A DNA stretch of 64,000 bases from Holdemania massiliensis AP2 (GCF_000327285.1 NZ_HE998568.1:814461-878460); one strand, 5' to 3'. Counted from the stretch's first letter, positions 53,681 to 62,266 are shown. The notes: generated by a model from the sequence alone, not told the origin. Program-made: numbers and translations.

Positions 53681-53770
53681 GACCCCCACACAATTCGTAT
53701 GCTGTTTCCTTTCTTTAAGCTTAATCCTTTTTTTCAGTTCTATCAAAGTAAATATTTGAAATGAAACATT

Positions 53771-53794
53771 TAAAAACCGCAGGTGATCTGCGGC
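53771..53794 (-). terminator. Terminator after the flavodoxin-ferredoxin gene
   Basis: CCGCAG (53777-53782) pairs with CTGCGG (53788-53793), with a T run on the minus strand. Confidence 0.8.
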
Positions 53795-53839
53795 TTTTAA
53801 TGGTCTGTATGACCCAATTCCAATTTCTTTATTGTCTAA

Positions 53840-54727
53840 TTAAACAAAATATTCAACAGGTTTCTTTGTTGACAGTTTTCCTTCAATGAATTCACGCTTA
53901 ACAGCCGTGTCATAAGAACGGGCATTGAATTCACAGACAAAGGAACAGCGCATGCAGTTGATGCATTTTGATTCATCAATTTCTAAAGTCTGCGGATCAA
54001 TCGCTCCTGTAGAACAATTCGTAGCACAAGCTCCGCACTTTACGCAGTTTTCCGCTTTGAATTCTTTCGGTGCTACGGAGATTTCCTTAGCGAAATCAAC
54101 TTCCGCGGAACCTTCCAGCTTCATCGCCTCAATCGTACCGCTGTTCAGCTTATCCATGACTTTCTTCGCAAATTCCGCCATGGTCTGATTGTCCTCAACA
54201 TTGGGCCGGCTGTGGCCTGCTTTGGCGTTGCTGGAGAAAACATGCGGCGTAACCAGACCGATCGCTCCGACAACCACAAACCCCTGAGCCGACACAATGT
54301 TGGCAATGTTGGCATAGACGTTTTCCGCGGCTCGGTTGCCAAAAGCACAAACAACTACGCAAGGTGTATTATCTCCTTTTAAATTAGTAAACAGACCTTC
54401 GATCATTGGAATCTGTCCGCCATAGGACGGCGCGGCTACAATCGCCAGATCCTCTGCGGTAAACGTGACTTCCTCAGTCCGAGATGCGGCGTTGGTCAGG
54501 TCAGTGAATTCAACATCATCCGAGAACTTCGCAGCCAACATCGCAGCCGCATTCTTCGTTCCTTCCGTTGGTGAAAAAACCGCAACCTTTACATGTTTCG
54601 ATTTTGGTGCTTCCGGGGTTGTCGGCGCTTCTTCCTGGGCGCACCCTGCCAAGCCCATTAATGCTGCTCCGGCGGTTAAAGCGGCAGTGCCTTTAATGAA
54701 ATTTCGACGTGATATTTCCTTTTTCAT
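53840..54727 (-). CDS. Exported flavodoxin-ferredoxin fusion lipoprotein
   Basis: A 295-residue electron carrier with a Tat signal (SRRNFIKG), hydrophobic stretch and lipobox-like LAGC. Residues about 45-200 look like a flavodoxin-type FMN domain (VAVFSPTEGTKNAA, APSYGGQIP). The C-terminal 60 residues bind two [4Fe-4S] clusters: CVKCGACATNCSTGAI and CINCMRCSFVCEFNA. Cytoplasmic fusions of this kind (EFR1) are common; an exported one is unusual. GGAGG precedes the ATG at 54727. It lies near the exported FAD reductase and could pass electrons to it (inference). Confidence 0.9.
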   Translation of the reverse strand: MKKEISRRNFIKGTAALTAGAALMGLAGCAQEEAPTTPEAPKSKHVKVAVFSPTEGTKNAAAMLAAKFSDDVEFTDLTNAASRTEEVTFTAEDLAIVAAPSYGGQIPMIEGLFTNLKGDNTPCVVVCAFGNRAAENVYANIANIVSAQGFVVVGAIGLVTPHVFSSNAKAGHSRPNVEDNQTMAEFAKKVMDKLNSGTIEAMKLEGSAEVDFAKEISVAPKEFKAENCVKCGACATNCSTGAIDPQTLEIDESKCINCMRCSFVCEFNARSYDTAVKREFIEGKLSTKKPVEYFV

Positions 54728-54752
54728 TTCTAAATCCTCCCTCGTCCCTTTC

Positions 54753-54807
54753 ATTGTATCAGGCTTTGTCCATTTTTCAACAATCAATTGATTATTTTTA
54801 CAATTGT
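54753..54807. promoter_or_regulatory. Divergent promoter with palindromic operators
   Basis: Minus strand: TTGAAA (54775-54780), 16 bp, TACAAT (54753-54758) drives the flavodoxin-ferredoxin gene. Just upstream are palindromes AATCAATTGATT (54782-54793) and ACAATTGT (54800-54807), well placed for the divergent TetR-type repressor. Confidence 0.6.
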
Positions 54808-54835
54808 CCAATTAATTTTCTTAACTATGAATTTG

Positions 54836-54844
54836 TGCTATAAT
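54836..54844 (+). promoter_or_regulatory. Extended -10 promoter of the TetR-type gene
   Basis: TGCTATAAT with no clear -35 box; start codon at 54867, with AGAGGA between. Confidence 0.6.
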
Positions 54845-54866
54845 GACAGGCAAAGAGGACGCGACC

Positions 54867-55595
54867 ATGAATGAACGTAATGCCCAATTAAAAAAATCCC
54901 GAATGAACCGCTACTTCATCGATGCTGTAATCTCTCTTGCTGATACCCTGTCTGTCGATGCGATCACGCTAAGACAGGTCGCGGATGCAGCCGGCTATAA
55001 CAGCGCAACGCTGTATAACTATTTTCAGAATATGAATCAGCTGATCGCTTTCACCTTGATTGACCGGATGAGCCGGATCTGGGTTGAAGCTTCCCAGCTG
55101 CAGACAAAATGCGACAGTTCACTATATCACTATCTTGGACAATGGCTGGCACAATGCCGTGAGTCATTTCAGCATCCGCGTCTTTTCCTGTATTTTTTTC
55201 AGATGGAGGACAAAACCAAGATTTATCAGTGCATTCCGGATTATTTTGCGGTTTTTCCTGAAATCCAGGAACAGCTTAACCCTAAACTTTCCGCTCAAAT
55301 TCAGGAAACTGATTTTATAAAAAAGAATCAGAATATTCTGCTTCCCTGCGTTGAAGATGGTTATTTCCGAGCTGAGGATGTAGACAGCTTAATTGCAGCT
55401 GCCGATATCCTTTTCGGCGGGATTCTTCTTCAGATTCTTCGGCATCGCAATGACCCGGCGACCCCTATTCATTACACTCAGGTCTTCTTCCGTTTCCTGC
55501 ATTCCTTTACTGACGCTTATCTGCAGAAGCAAAGCCCGGAAAGTGAACAATTTTATAATCAAGTAGAACGTTGGAATACACGGCTGCCTAAATAG
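54867..55595 (+). CDS. TetR-family transcriptional regulator
   Basis: A 242-residue regulator. Residues about 10-60 are the TetR helix-turn-helix (ITLRQVADAAGYNSATLYNYF). The rest is the helical ligand-binding domain. The ATG at 54867 follows AGAGGA; the earlier ATG at 54843 is inside the -10 box and is rejected. Divergent from the exported flavodoxin-ferredoxin gene, with palindromes between, so it likely represses that gene and itself. Confidence 0.88.
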   Translation: MNERNAQLKKSRMNRYFIDAVISLADTLSVDAITLRQVADAAGYNSATLYNYFQNMNQLIAFTLIDRMSRIWVEASQLQTKCDSSLYHYLGQWLAQCRESFQHPRLFLYFFQMEDKTKIYQCIPDYFAVFPEIQEQLNPKLSAQIQETDFIKKNQNILLPCVEDGYFRAEDVDSLIAAADILFGGILLQILRHRNDPATPIHYTQVFFRFLHSFTDAYLQKQSPESEQFYNQVERWNTRLPK

Positions 55596-55856
55596 CTTTT
55601 TTATCGTTTGTCCTTCACGTTTCTGAGAAGTTCCCATTATATGAATACTATGCGTCTTTAATCCTGCTTTTGCCGGATCCGCCGATTCGGGATGGATCTA
55701 GCGGCAATGCAAAACGTTCGAGGAATATCGCCAGCGTAATCTTCATTTTTTCTGCAAGCTCAGCCGCTGAATCCCGCTTCCGCAGAAGTTGGCGCCCGTC
55801 CTGTTTTTTTAGTTTCTTCGCTGAGGACGGCGTTTTCTGCCATTTTACTTAGAACA
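55596..55856. other. Intergenic stretch, no gene seen
   Basis: About 260 bp without a credible coding region; the few open frames have no ribosome site and no recognisable product. The promoter of the radical SAM gene lies at its right end. Confidence 0.5.
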
Positions 55857-55865
55857 TGCTATAAT
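55857..55865 (+). promoter_or_regulatory. Extended -10 promoter of the radical SAM gene
   Basis: TGCTATAAT, the same element as in front of the TetR-type and DeoR-type genes. No clear -35 box. Confidence 0.6.
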
Positions 55866-55909
55866 ACCTTAAAAGCAAACGCTAAGAAACAGAAAGAGAG
55901 TCGTCATTC

Positions 55910-57013
55910 ATGAAATACTTTTCGATGTTGATCAAACCGGCTTCCAGCGCCTGCAATCTGCGCTGTCAATATTGTTTTTACTGCGACGTCGCCAAAAACC
56001 GGAAAATTCCAACATATGGAATCATGGATGAAGCAACCATGAATTTACTCATCGACAAAACGCTGGGCTTCTTCCATGAGGAAGTCACGATCACCTTTGC
56101 CTTTCAGGGGGGAGAGCCTACCGTGGCAGGACTGGATTATTTCCGCCGATTTATCCGCCGGGTCCATCTTAAAAAGAAGCGTTTTCATCATTTCCAATAT
56201 GCCTTACAGACCAATGCCACCTTACTGAATGATGAATGGATTGCCTTTATGAAACAGAATCGTTTTCTGGTTGGGGTTTCGTTAGACGGCTATGCCGCGC
56301 AGCATGACGCGATGCGGCCGGACGCCGAAGGTCAGGGGACCTTTTCACGGATTATGGAGAACATTGAAAAAATGCGCCGGGCCAAAATAGAATTCAACAT
56401 TCTGACGGTATTAACCCGACAGCTGGCTCAGCATCCTAAGGAACTGTTTGATTTCTATCTGCATCATCATTTTGATTATATCCAGATTATTCCGTGCCTG
56501 CCGCCGTTTGAAGAACTCAACGACGCCTATTCGCTGACGCCGCAGGCTTTCTTTCATTTCTATGATGAATTCTTTACGCTGTGGCTGGAAGAGCTGAAAC
56601 AGAATCACTATATCAGCGTGACGCTGTTTGATAATCTGATTCCACTATTTGCGGGTGTTCCGCCGCAGCAGTGCGGTTATCTTGGCTTTTGCAGCATGCA
56701 GTTTGTGGTTGAAAGCGACGGCAGCGTCTATCCCTGCGACTTCTATGTCCTAGATCAGTACAAGCTGGGAAATCTGCGCGATTTATCACTGAACGAGCTG
56801 ATGAAATCCCCAACGCTGCCCCAGTTTTTACATGAACCGCATCGGACGACGCCGCTATGCAAAACCTGCCGCTACGCGCGAATCTGCCATGGGCAATGCC
56901 GGCGGATGAACGTTTGTTACTTCGATGATCAGTTCTGCGGCTATCAGGCGTTTATACAAAAACATGAAGTGATGCTTTCCCAGCTGGCTCTGACCCTGCG
57001 CAGACAATCCTGA
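55910..57013 (+). CDS. Anaerobic sulfatase-maturating enzyme type radical SAM/SPASM protein
   Basis: A 367-residue radical SAM enzyme with the length of known anSMEs. Cys15, Cys19 and Cys22 in SACNLRCQYCFYCDV bind the SAM cluster, FQGGEPT is the SAM-binding GGE motif, and the SPASM region (CGYLGFCSMQFV, YPCDFYVL, CKTCRYARICHGQC) binds two more clusters. Such enzymes turn a Cys or Ser of sulfatases into formylglycine without oxygen. No sulfatase gene lies in this window, so its client must be elsewhere, or it modifies another protein. Confidence 0.9.
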   Translation: MKYFSMLIKPASSACNLRCQYCFYCDVAKNRKIPTYGIMDEATMNLLIDKTLGFFHEEVTITFAFQGGEPTVAGLDYFRRFIRRVHLKKKRFHHFQYALQTNATLLNDEWIAFMKQNRFLVGVSLDGYAAQHDAMRPDAEGQGTFSRIMENIEKMRRAKIEFNILTVLTRQLAQHPKELFDFYLHHHFDYIQIIPCLPPFEELNDAYSLTPQAFFHFYDEFFTLWLEELKQNHYISVTLFDNLIPLFAGVPPQQCGYLGFCSMQFVVESDGSVYPCDFYVLDQYKLGNLRDLSLNELMKSPTLPQFLHEPHRTTPLCKTCRYARICHGQCRRMNVCYFDDQFCGYQAFIQKHEVMLSQLALTLRRQS

Positions 57014-57021
57014 AAATAAAG

Positions 57022-57080
57022 CCCCCTTTCCATAGCTTGGATTGACCGCAAAGACAGTCGTCTATGTAAGGGGACTTTTT
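57022..57080 (+). terminator. Terminator after the radical SAM gene
   Basis: CCCCTTTCCATAG pairs with CTATGTAAGGGG (57062-57073), followed by CTTTTT. Confidence 0.78.
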
Positions 57081-57085
57081 AACTT

Positions 57086-57424
57086 TTAAACAGGAATCCT
57101 ATATTCTTGATACTCCCATAAGTCAGACGGAAATCTGCTCAATTTATCTGTAGATTTTTGTTTAGGTATAGAAACCATTAAAATTTTTCTTAGCCTTGTC
57201 ATAGCAACATAAGCAATTCGCATAAGTTCATTATCCAATGGAGCAGAGTTAAGATTTGGTATTGTCAACAATCAGTAGTGTGGCATCAAATGATTCCCCT
57301 TTTCCACAGTTGCTTCCACTAATAATTGCATTAATACCCTTTTTAAATGAAGCTGTAATACCCACATAGTCAAAAATCCTAAAATTGCGTATCATCACTT
57401 TTGAAATATACATAAGTTCAGCTC
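57086..57424 (-). pseudogene. Decayed C-terminal end of a UvrD-like helicase
   Basis: Two frames on the minus strand together resemble the end of a UvrD/Rep-type helicase. Upstream frame (57249-57416) ends SNCGKGESFDATLLIVDN, like motif V (HSVKGETFDATL). After a frameshift the next frame (57086-57271) has ELMRIAYVAMTRLRKILMVS, like motif VI. The body of the helicase is missing and no intact frame exists. It lies just downstream of the DUF4143 ATPase gene in an AT-rich patch and marks an old insertion or deletion. Confidence 0.7.
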
Positions 57425-57430
57425 ATTTCT

Positions 57431-58651
57431 TCAATACTCATCATTTAGCAAGAAATCTGCAATGTGCATGGTCTTGATTCCCTCGTAATTACCTCCTGCA
57501 AATACGTCTGTGCGCAACACATATTTAGGGTAGTTGTCCCGGATATCAAGCAGTCTACCGTACTCTCGTCGTTCTGTCTCAGGGGAACCGATCTCCTGTG
57601 CTACTTGGATGTATAGTTTGTTTCCCTGTTTAACGGCAATAAAATCTATTTCAGCGTTGTCTACCTTCCCAACATAAACTTTATATCCGCGGCGGAGCAA
57701 TTCCAGATAAACAACATTCTCAAGCATAGCGGCCACGCTGTCTGGCGAATATCCCAATACACTGTAACGTAGAGCTGTGTCCGCCAAATAGAATTTCTCC
57801 TGGGTTTTCAAAATTTCTTTTCCTTGTATATCGAAACGGCCGCAACGATAGAGGATGTAAGCGTTCTCAAGCTTGCTGAGATAATTGTAAACTGTTTCGT
57901 TATCAATAGAACGATTCTCACTTTTTAGATACTTGGAAATAGAAGCGGCTGAAAAAGTCCGCCCAACATTGTCAAAGGCAAACTTCACAATACGCTCCAG
58001 TTGATCCACCTTGCGGATTTGATTACGTCTTACAATGTCTGTAAAGATCGTGGAATTATAAATATCCTTAACAATAGTATAAACCTCATCCGGTGTATAT
58101 TTTTGCAGATGAGCCGCAGGGAAACCACCGAGCCGCACATAATTTGCAAGTTCTGCGTGAAGATCGAGGACTTCTGCGTATTCCTTTCGAAAGATCATAT
58201 ATTCTGAAAAGGACAAAGGATAAATACGAAATGCAATATAACGCCCTGTCAGATAGGTCGAAATTTCAGAGGACATCATCCTTGAATTAGAACCGGTTAC
58301 ATAAATGTCCACATCATAGTCTGTCATAAGGGAGTTTACAACCTTTTCCCATGATTTCACTTCCTGAATCTCATCGAGGAAAAGATAGGTTTTCCCTTCC
58401 GAAGACAAGTGCTGCTTCAAGTGGGAAAAAAGCGCTTTTGCTGTTTTAATATCCTCATATTCCAGAGAATCAAAGCTGTAATGTAAAATCTGGTTCTCCC
58501 GGATACCTTTTTTTTTCATTTCGTCTATCAACATTTTTAAAATGGTTGATTTACCACAACGACGGATTCCGGTCAGAATTTTGATAAACGGCGCATTCAC
58601 ATAAGTCATTATCTTTTCAACGTAAATAGGTCTGTAAATCATAAATGCCAC
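57431..58651 (-). CDS. DUF4143 AAA-type ATPase
   Basis: A 406-residue ATPase. Walker A is TGIRRCGKSTIL near residue 30 and Walker B is YLFLDEIQEVKSW near 95. SNSRMMSSEISTYLTGRY follows as sensor region. A winged helix and the DUF4143 nuclease-like end, with VDNAEIDFIAVKQGNKLYIQV, complete it. Base use is clearly more AT-rich than the neighbours, and it touches a helicase remnant, so it was probably acquired. Members are common, often mobile-looking, and of unproven function. The second such gene in the window, after 25563-26981. Confidence 0.9.
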   Translation of the reverse strand: MAFMIYRPIYVEKIMTYVNAPFIKILTGIRRCGKSTILKMLIDEMKKKGIRENQILHYSFDSLEYEDIKTAKALFSHLKQHLSSEGKTYLFLDEIQEVKSWEKVVNSLMTDYDVDIYVTGSNSRMMSSEISTYLTGRYIAFRIYPLSFSEYMIFRKEYAEVLDLHAELANYVRLGGFPAAHLQKYTPDEVYTIVKDIYNSTIFTDIVRRNQIRKVDQLERIVKFAFDNVGRTFSAASISKYLKSENRSIDNETVYNYLSKLENAYILYRCGRFDIQGKEILKTQEKFYLADTALRYSVLGYSPDSVAAMLENVVYLELLRRGYKVYVGKVDNAEIDFIAVKQGNKLYIQVAQEIGSPETERREYGRLLDIRDNYPKYVLRTDVFAGGNYEGIKTMHIADFLLNDEY

Positions 58652-58690
58652 CTCCTGTTTAATAGTCTACCGCTTATTCCGAAAATTATA

Positions 58691-58744
58691 AATAGTTTTT
58701 TAGATTATAACCGCAAAAATCTATTTTTTTAGATTATTTTGCGG
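58691..58744. repeat. Direct and inverted repeats at the DUF4143 gene promoter
   Basis: TTTTTTAGATTAT is repeated at 58696-58708 and 58725-58737 (29 bp apart). CCGCAAAA (58711-58718) pairs with TTTTGCGG (58737-58744). TATAAT boxes for the minus-strand gene overlap this element, so it may be an operator. Confidence 0.5.
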
Positions 58745-58800
58745 ATTTGTAAAAAACAATTGACTTCCCATTACGATGTTAACTTCTCGCTAAAATATCA

Positions 58801-58869
58801 TCGCAAGAAAGTGAGGCGAGCATCACTCTGAAAGTCTAAATCTTCAGAGTCCCTCTCTGTTTCTTGTGA
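58801..58869. other. Nested hairpin element in a 440-bp gap
   Basis: Outer arms TCGCAAGAAA (58801-58810) and TTTCTTGTGA (58860-58869) pair over 10 positions with one G-T. Inside, ACTCTGAA (58825-58832) pairs with TTCAGAGT (58843-58850). There is no T run, so it is not a simple terminator. It could be a small structured RNA or a remnant of a mobile element. The rest of 58652-59090 holds no gene. Confidence 0.4.
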
Positions 58870-59090
58870 GGTGTGTATTCCAATGTTCTTGAATCGTTTT
58901 CGTTCAGGACGCAGCTGTTGCACTTTAAAGTAAGTAATCCGCTTCAGTTTGTTTCCCTTGTTTTGTTTTTCTGAATAATTCTTTTAATTGTTGGTCTATT
59001 TCCCGACCGTTGATTTCGACTTCTTTTATTTTTTTCTCGATCGCTTTGCATTGGACTTTCTGTGCTTTCTTCTGATTTTCTCAGTTAGTC

Positions 59091-60203
59091 TTATTTTACA
59101 AGATTTTCTAACACAGTGCTGCTGACCCAGCCCAAGCGGCCCTCGTGTTTGCAGAAGACCCGGTCGCCATATTCCTGAATCACCGCCACTTCCTGTCCTG
59201 AATGCAAAGGCAGCCAGCAGCTGGTGCTGTTGAAGCAATGCGTTTTCCCCTCGATGATCCGCAGGGCGCCGCGCGGAATTTCCAGCAGCCTATTTGTTTT
59301 GAGATGACGAACCTTAAGAAACGCCCCGTCCTCTTCCAACACTTCAATTTCACTTTCAAAATAACGCACAAAAACCTGCAGCTCCTTTGGGGTTCCGACT
59401 TGTTCTCCAATGACCCTGCGCCGGATTAGATGATCGGCATAGGCTGTCTGAAAGTGCTGGAAATCCCCCTGTTCGACAATCAAGGCATTGAGCTGACCAT
59501 GGGCATGCATACCGCACCCGCCGTCAATCGCAAATAAATTCCTGTCTTTCAAATAGTGAACGCCGCAGTCAGCCTGCCGGTCACTGAGCGCCACCGTCGG
59601 CATGTGACCAACGATCACCGGAACTGAAAAACGGCAGTCAGAATTCAGCAGAAAATCATTATCCTTCAGCATCAAGCGCGGATGATTCTGACGTAAATTC
59701 TCAATGTTCTGAATACTGGAATGCACCGCGGCATAGCCCTGCCCCGCAGCAAGCAGCGGCAAATCTCTTAAGAAAGCAAATTCCTCGGCATACGCCGCCG
59801 TCAATCGTTGGCGCAGAATCCCAAAATCCGTTTTTTCATCAATCGTAATGCCCTGGGCCTGCGCCATCTCACTGATCAGCGACTGCCGCGTCCGCAGATA
59901 TCCCAGCTTCATCGGCAGCGGAATGGTTTCTTCCAGCAGCTGTTCAGCTTCATCATTATTGCCTTTTAAAACGACGACACGTTTTTGCCGGCTTAAGGCC
60001 ATCACCTGATGCAGCGTATCCAGACTGGCACGGCCTTTTTCAATCAGATCGCCCAGCAGAAACAGCGAATCCTGCCCTGGCACATAGTGAACCTTGCGCA
60101 GTAATTCCTTCAGCAGCTCGCCCTCGCCATGGATATCGGATATAAAGAGCGCGCGGTTCTGACTCAGATCCTGATAACGAATGCAGGAATGATCCAGCAT
60201 CAA
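59091..60203 (-). CDS. Calcineurin-like metallophosphatase with C-terminal SH3-like domain
   Basis: A 370-residue phosphoesterase like bacterial PP1/PP2A-type or Ap4A hydrolase enzymes. Metal motifs: ISDIHGEGEL, LGDLIEKGRA, LKGNNDEA and GHMPT, with a later His in the GCGMHAHG stretch. The last 70 residues (GQEVAVIQEYGDRVF, GRLGWVSSTVL) look like a small SH3-type barrel. Its start overlaps the MATE transporter stop by 4 nt, so the two are co-translated. It could be a protein phosphatase or dinucleoside polyphosphatase. Confidence 0.88.
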   Translation of the reverse strand: MMLDHSCIRYQDLSQNRALFISDIHGEGELLKELLRKVHYVPGQDSLFLLGDLIEKGRASLDTLHQVMALSRQKRVVVLKGNNDEAEQLLEETIPLPMKLGYLRTRQSLISEMAQAQGITIDEKTDFGILRQRLTAAYAEEFAFLRDLPLLAAGQGYAAVHSSIQNIENLRQNHPRLMLKDNDFLLNSDCRFSVPVIVGHMPTVALSDRQADCGVHYLKDRNLFAIDGGCGMHAHGQLNALIVEQGDFQHFQTAYADHLIRRRVIGEQVGTPKELQVFVRYFESEIEVLEEDGAFLKVRHLKTNRLLEIPRGALRIIEGKTHCFNSTSCWLPLHSGQEVAVIQEYGDRVFCKHEGRLGWVSSTVLENLVK

Positions 60204-61552
60204 CCCTGTACTCCGCTGTGCTTCAGCCAGCTGCCTCGTTTATAGTAAAGAAACAGGGTGACTGCCGACAGACTCCAGGTCAGAGGATAACTCCAGAAAA
60301 CAACGACAATTGAATTGACGAACAACATCGCCAGCGCCAGAAATACCTGACGGATAATGCAGTAATAGAAAACATTGACCAGCATCGGAACAGTCGTGTT
60401 GCCGGTTCCGCGCACCGCTCCGGTCAGCACCTGAGCGATATTCAAAATCGAATAGAACGGCACCAGGGTGCGCATCATCCACGATCCATAATAAATGACA
60501 TCGGCTTCTTGCGAGAACATCCGGATGCACAGATCCGAGAACAGATAGGCAGGAATGCCAATCGCAATGACAATACCAATCCCCATGAAAATACAGGTGT
60601 GGATTCCTTTTTTGACGCGCTCAATCTGATTGGCGCCCATATTCTGTCCGACAAATGTAGTAATGGCCAGCATAAAGCTGTTGACCGGCAGACCGAGGAA
60701 GTTATCAAACTTATTCGCCGAACTGAATCCGGCGATGGCCGCTGAACCAAAGCGGTTGACATACGACATCACTAATACATTCGAGAAAGAAACGATCATT
60801 TGTTGTAAACCGCTGGGTATGCCGACCCGCACGATTTGAATCAGCATCGGTTTATCAATGCGGATTTTATTCGGAAGGAGCCGATAGCTCTCTTTTGTGC
60901 GCAGCAGCGTGAAAGCCACAAGAATACAAGACACGCTCTGAGCGATCAGCGTGGCCCAAGCCACCCCGGCAACCCCCATCTTCATATTGATAACAAAGAC
61001 CAAGTCCAAAATAATATTCAATACACTGGCAATGGTCAGGAAGTACAGCGGACGGCGGGAATCGCCTACGGCCTGCAGAATTCCAGCTCCGGAGTTATAC
61101 AGCATCGTTGGAATAATCCCCAGAAAATAGATCCGCAGATACAGCACGGCCATTTCCATGATGTCTGCCGGTGTTCCCATCCATTTCAAAAACAGCGGCG
61201 TTAACGTGATTCCGGCAATCATCATCAAAACTCCAAAACAAAGCGTGAAGGCTACAAAGGTATGGATCGCCGTATGCATTTCCTCCAGCTTTCTTGCGCC
61301 GAAAAACCGGGATACGAGAACACCGGCCCCCGCGGCCACACCCATGAAAAAACCGATCAGCATATTGATCAGCGGCGTACTGGCTCCCACCGCAGCCAGC
61401 GCCTGATGACCGACAAAGTTGCCGACGACAATCGAGTCGACCGTGTTGTAGAGCAGCTGGAACAAATTCCCCAGCAATAATGGAATTGAAAAGAGTAACA
61501 GTTCCTTCCAGATCACACCGGAAGTCATTAAACCACGTTGTTTCGTTGCCAT
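60200..61552 (-). CDS. MATE family efflux transporter
   Basis: A 450-residue, 12-helix cation-coupled exporter of the DinF/NorM superfamily. Typical N-terminal LLLGNLFQLLYNTVDSIVVGNFVG and mid-protein GIPSGLQQMIVSFSNVLVM are seen, with the two-fold repeat of the family. It has a near-consensus promoter and is followed directly by the metallophosphatase gene. Substrate, often cationic drugs or flavins, is unknown. Confidence 0.94.
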   Translation of the reverse strand: MATKQRGLMTSGVIWKELLLFSIPLLLGNLFQLLYNTVDSIVVGNFVGHQALAAVGASTPLINMLIGFFMGVAAGAGVLVSRFFGARKLEEMHTAIHTFVAFTLCFGVLMMIAGITLTPLFLKWMGTPADIMEMAVLYLRIYFLGIIPTMLYNSGAGILQAVGDSRRPLYFLTIASVLNIILDLVFVINMKMGVAGVAWATLIAQSVSCILVAFTLLRTKESYRLLPNKIRIDKPMLIQIVRVGIPSGLQQMIVSFSNVLVMSYVNRFGSAAIAGFSSANKFDNFLGLPVNSFMLAITTFVGQNMGANQIERVKKGIHTCIFMGIGIVIAIGIPAYLFSDLCIRMFSQEADVIYYGSWMMRTLVPFYSILNIAQVLTGAVRGTGNTTVPMLVNVFYYCIIRQVFLALAMLFVNSIVVVFWSYPLTWSLSAVTLFLYYKRGSWLKHSGVQG

Positions 61553-61591
61553 GCGTTTCCCCCTTATCGCTTTTTAACTTAATTAGAAATA

Positions 61592-61620
61592 ATTATAATC
61601 CGTTTTTAGGGAATTGTTAA
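61592..61620 (-). promoter_or_regulatory. Promoter of the MATE-metallophosphatase operon
   Basis: On the minus strand TTAACA (61615-61620), 17 bp, TATAAT (61592-61597). Confidence 0.82.
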
Positions 61621-61627
61621 TCTTTCT

Positions 61628-62266
61628 TTACAAATCAGAATGCTTTGGCGGCCAATGCAGCGTGACAAATCCGCCGCGCTTGGTTGTCGAGCGCAGCCAC
61701 AACGCCAGATCGGCTTCCTTGATCTTGCTTTCATCCAAGAACGTGATGATTCCGGTTTCCGGATTCAGCGTGCTGATCATCACCCAATGCCATTCATCAA
61801 TCCGCTTTTCTTCACCGGCGCACAAATTCAAAAAGGCAACAGGCTCATCCTGCTTTAAGGCCGTTTCCAAAAACTGACTGACTTGCGGCCATCCGCATCG
61901 TTGGGATGGATCCTCCGCAATCGCCAGCGCCGAAATTTCAAAGTTCAGGTTCTGCGCGGCGCGGTATTTTTCCAGGCCTTCCGTGAATTGGGCTACGCGG
62001 TTGACTCCGCCTGGCCCGGGCTGAATGTAATTCCACATTTCCATCATCTGATCCAGCAGACACTGACGGCTTGACAACAACGGTTTGCGCTGCAGAAGAC
62101 GCTGCTTCTGTTTTTGATAAAAGATCAGGGAAGCCGCCGCACTCGGACCGCAGCCTGCTTTACGCTGCCATAAATCGCCATACCACAGCTGATTCGCACC
62201 CCAGCTCACCTGACCGCTGACCGGCTCCACCAAACACATCGCCTCGGGAAACAAAATTGCCGACAT
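61628..62266 (-). CDS. Papain-like (C39-type fold) protein of unknown function
   Basis: A 212-residue protein with no signal peptide. It carries the layout of a papain-fold cysteine hydrolase: nucleophile Cys near residue 39 in KAGCGPSAAASLIFY, a His in DEWHWVMIST and an acidic residue in FLDESKIKE. This matches the pattern, not a family I can name with certainty. A cytoplasmic peptidase or a non-catalytic relative are both possible. It stands alone between the MATE operon and a gap. Confidence 0.65.
   Translation of the reverse strand: MSAILFPEAMCLVEPVSGQVSWGANQLWYGDLWQRKAGCGPSAAASLIFYQKQKQRLLQRKPLLSSRQCLLDQMMEMWNYIQPGPGGVNRVAQFTEGLEKYRAAQNLNFEISALAIAEDPSQRCGWPQVSQFLETALKQDEPVAFLNLCAGEEKRIDEWHWVMISTLNPETGIITFLDESKIKEADLALWLRSTTKRGGFVTLHWPPKHSDL

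Noticed and set aside
55670..55852. 60-codon frame before the radical SAM gene
   Set aside because: No ribosome site, odd composition, and it runs into the promoter.
58883..58933. 16-codon frame with a fair ribosome site after the nested hairpin
   Set aside because: No downstream gene on that strand for it to act as a leader peptide; probably chance.
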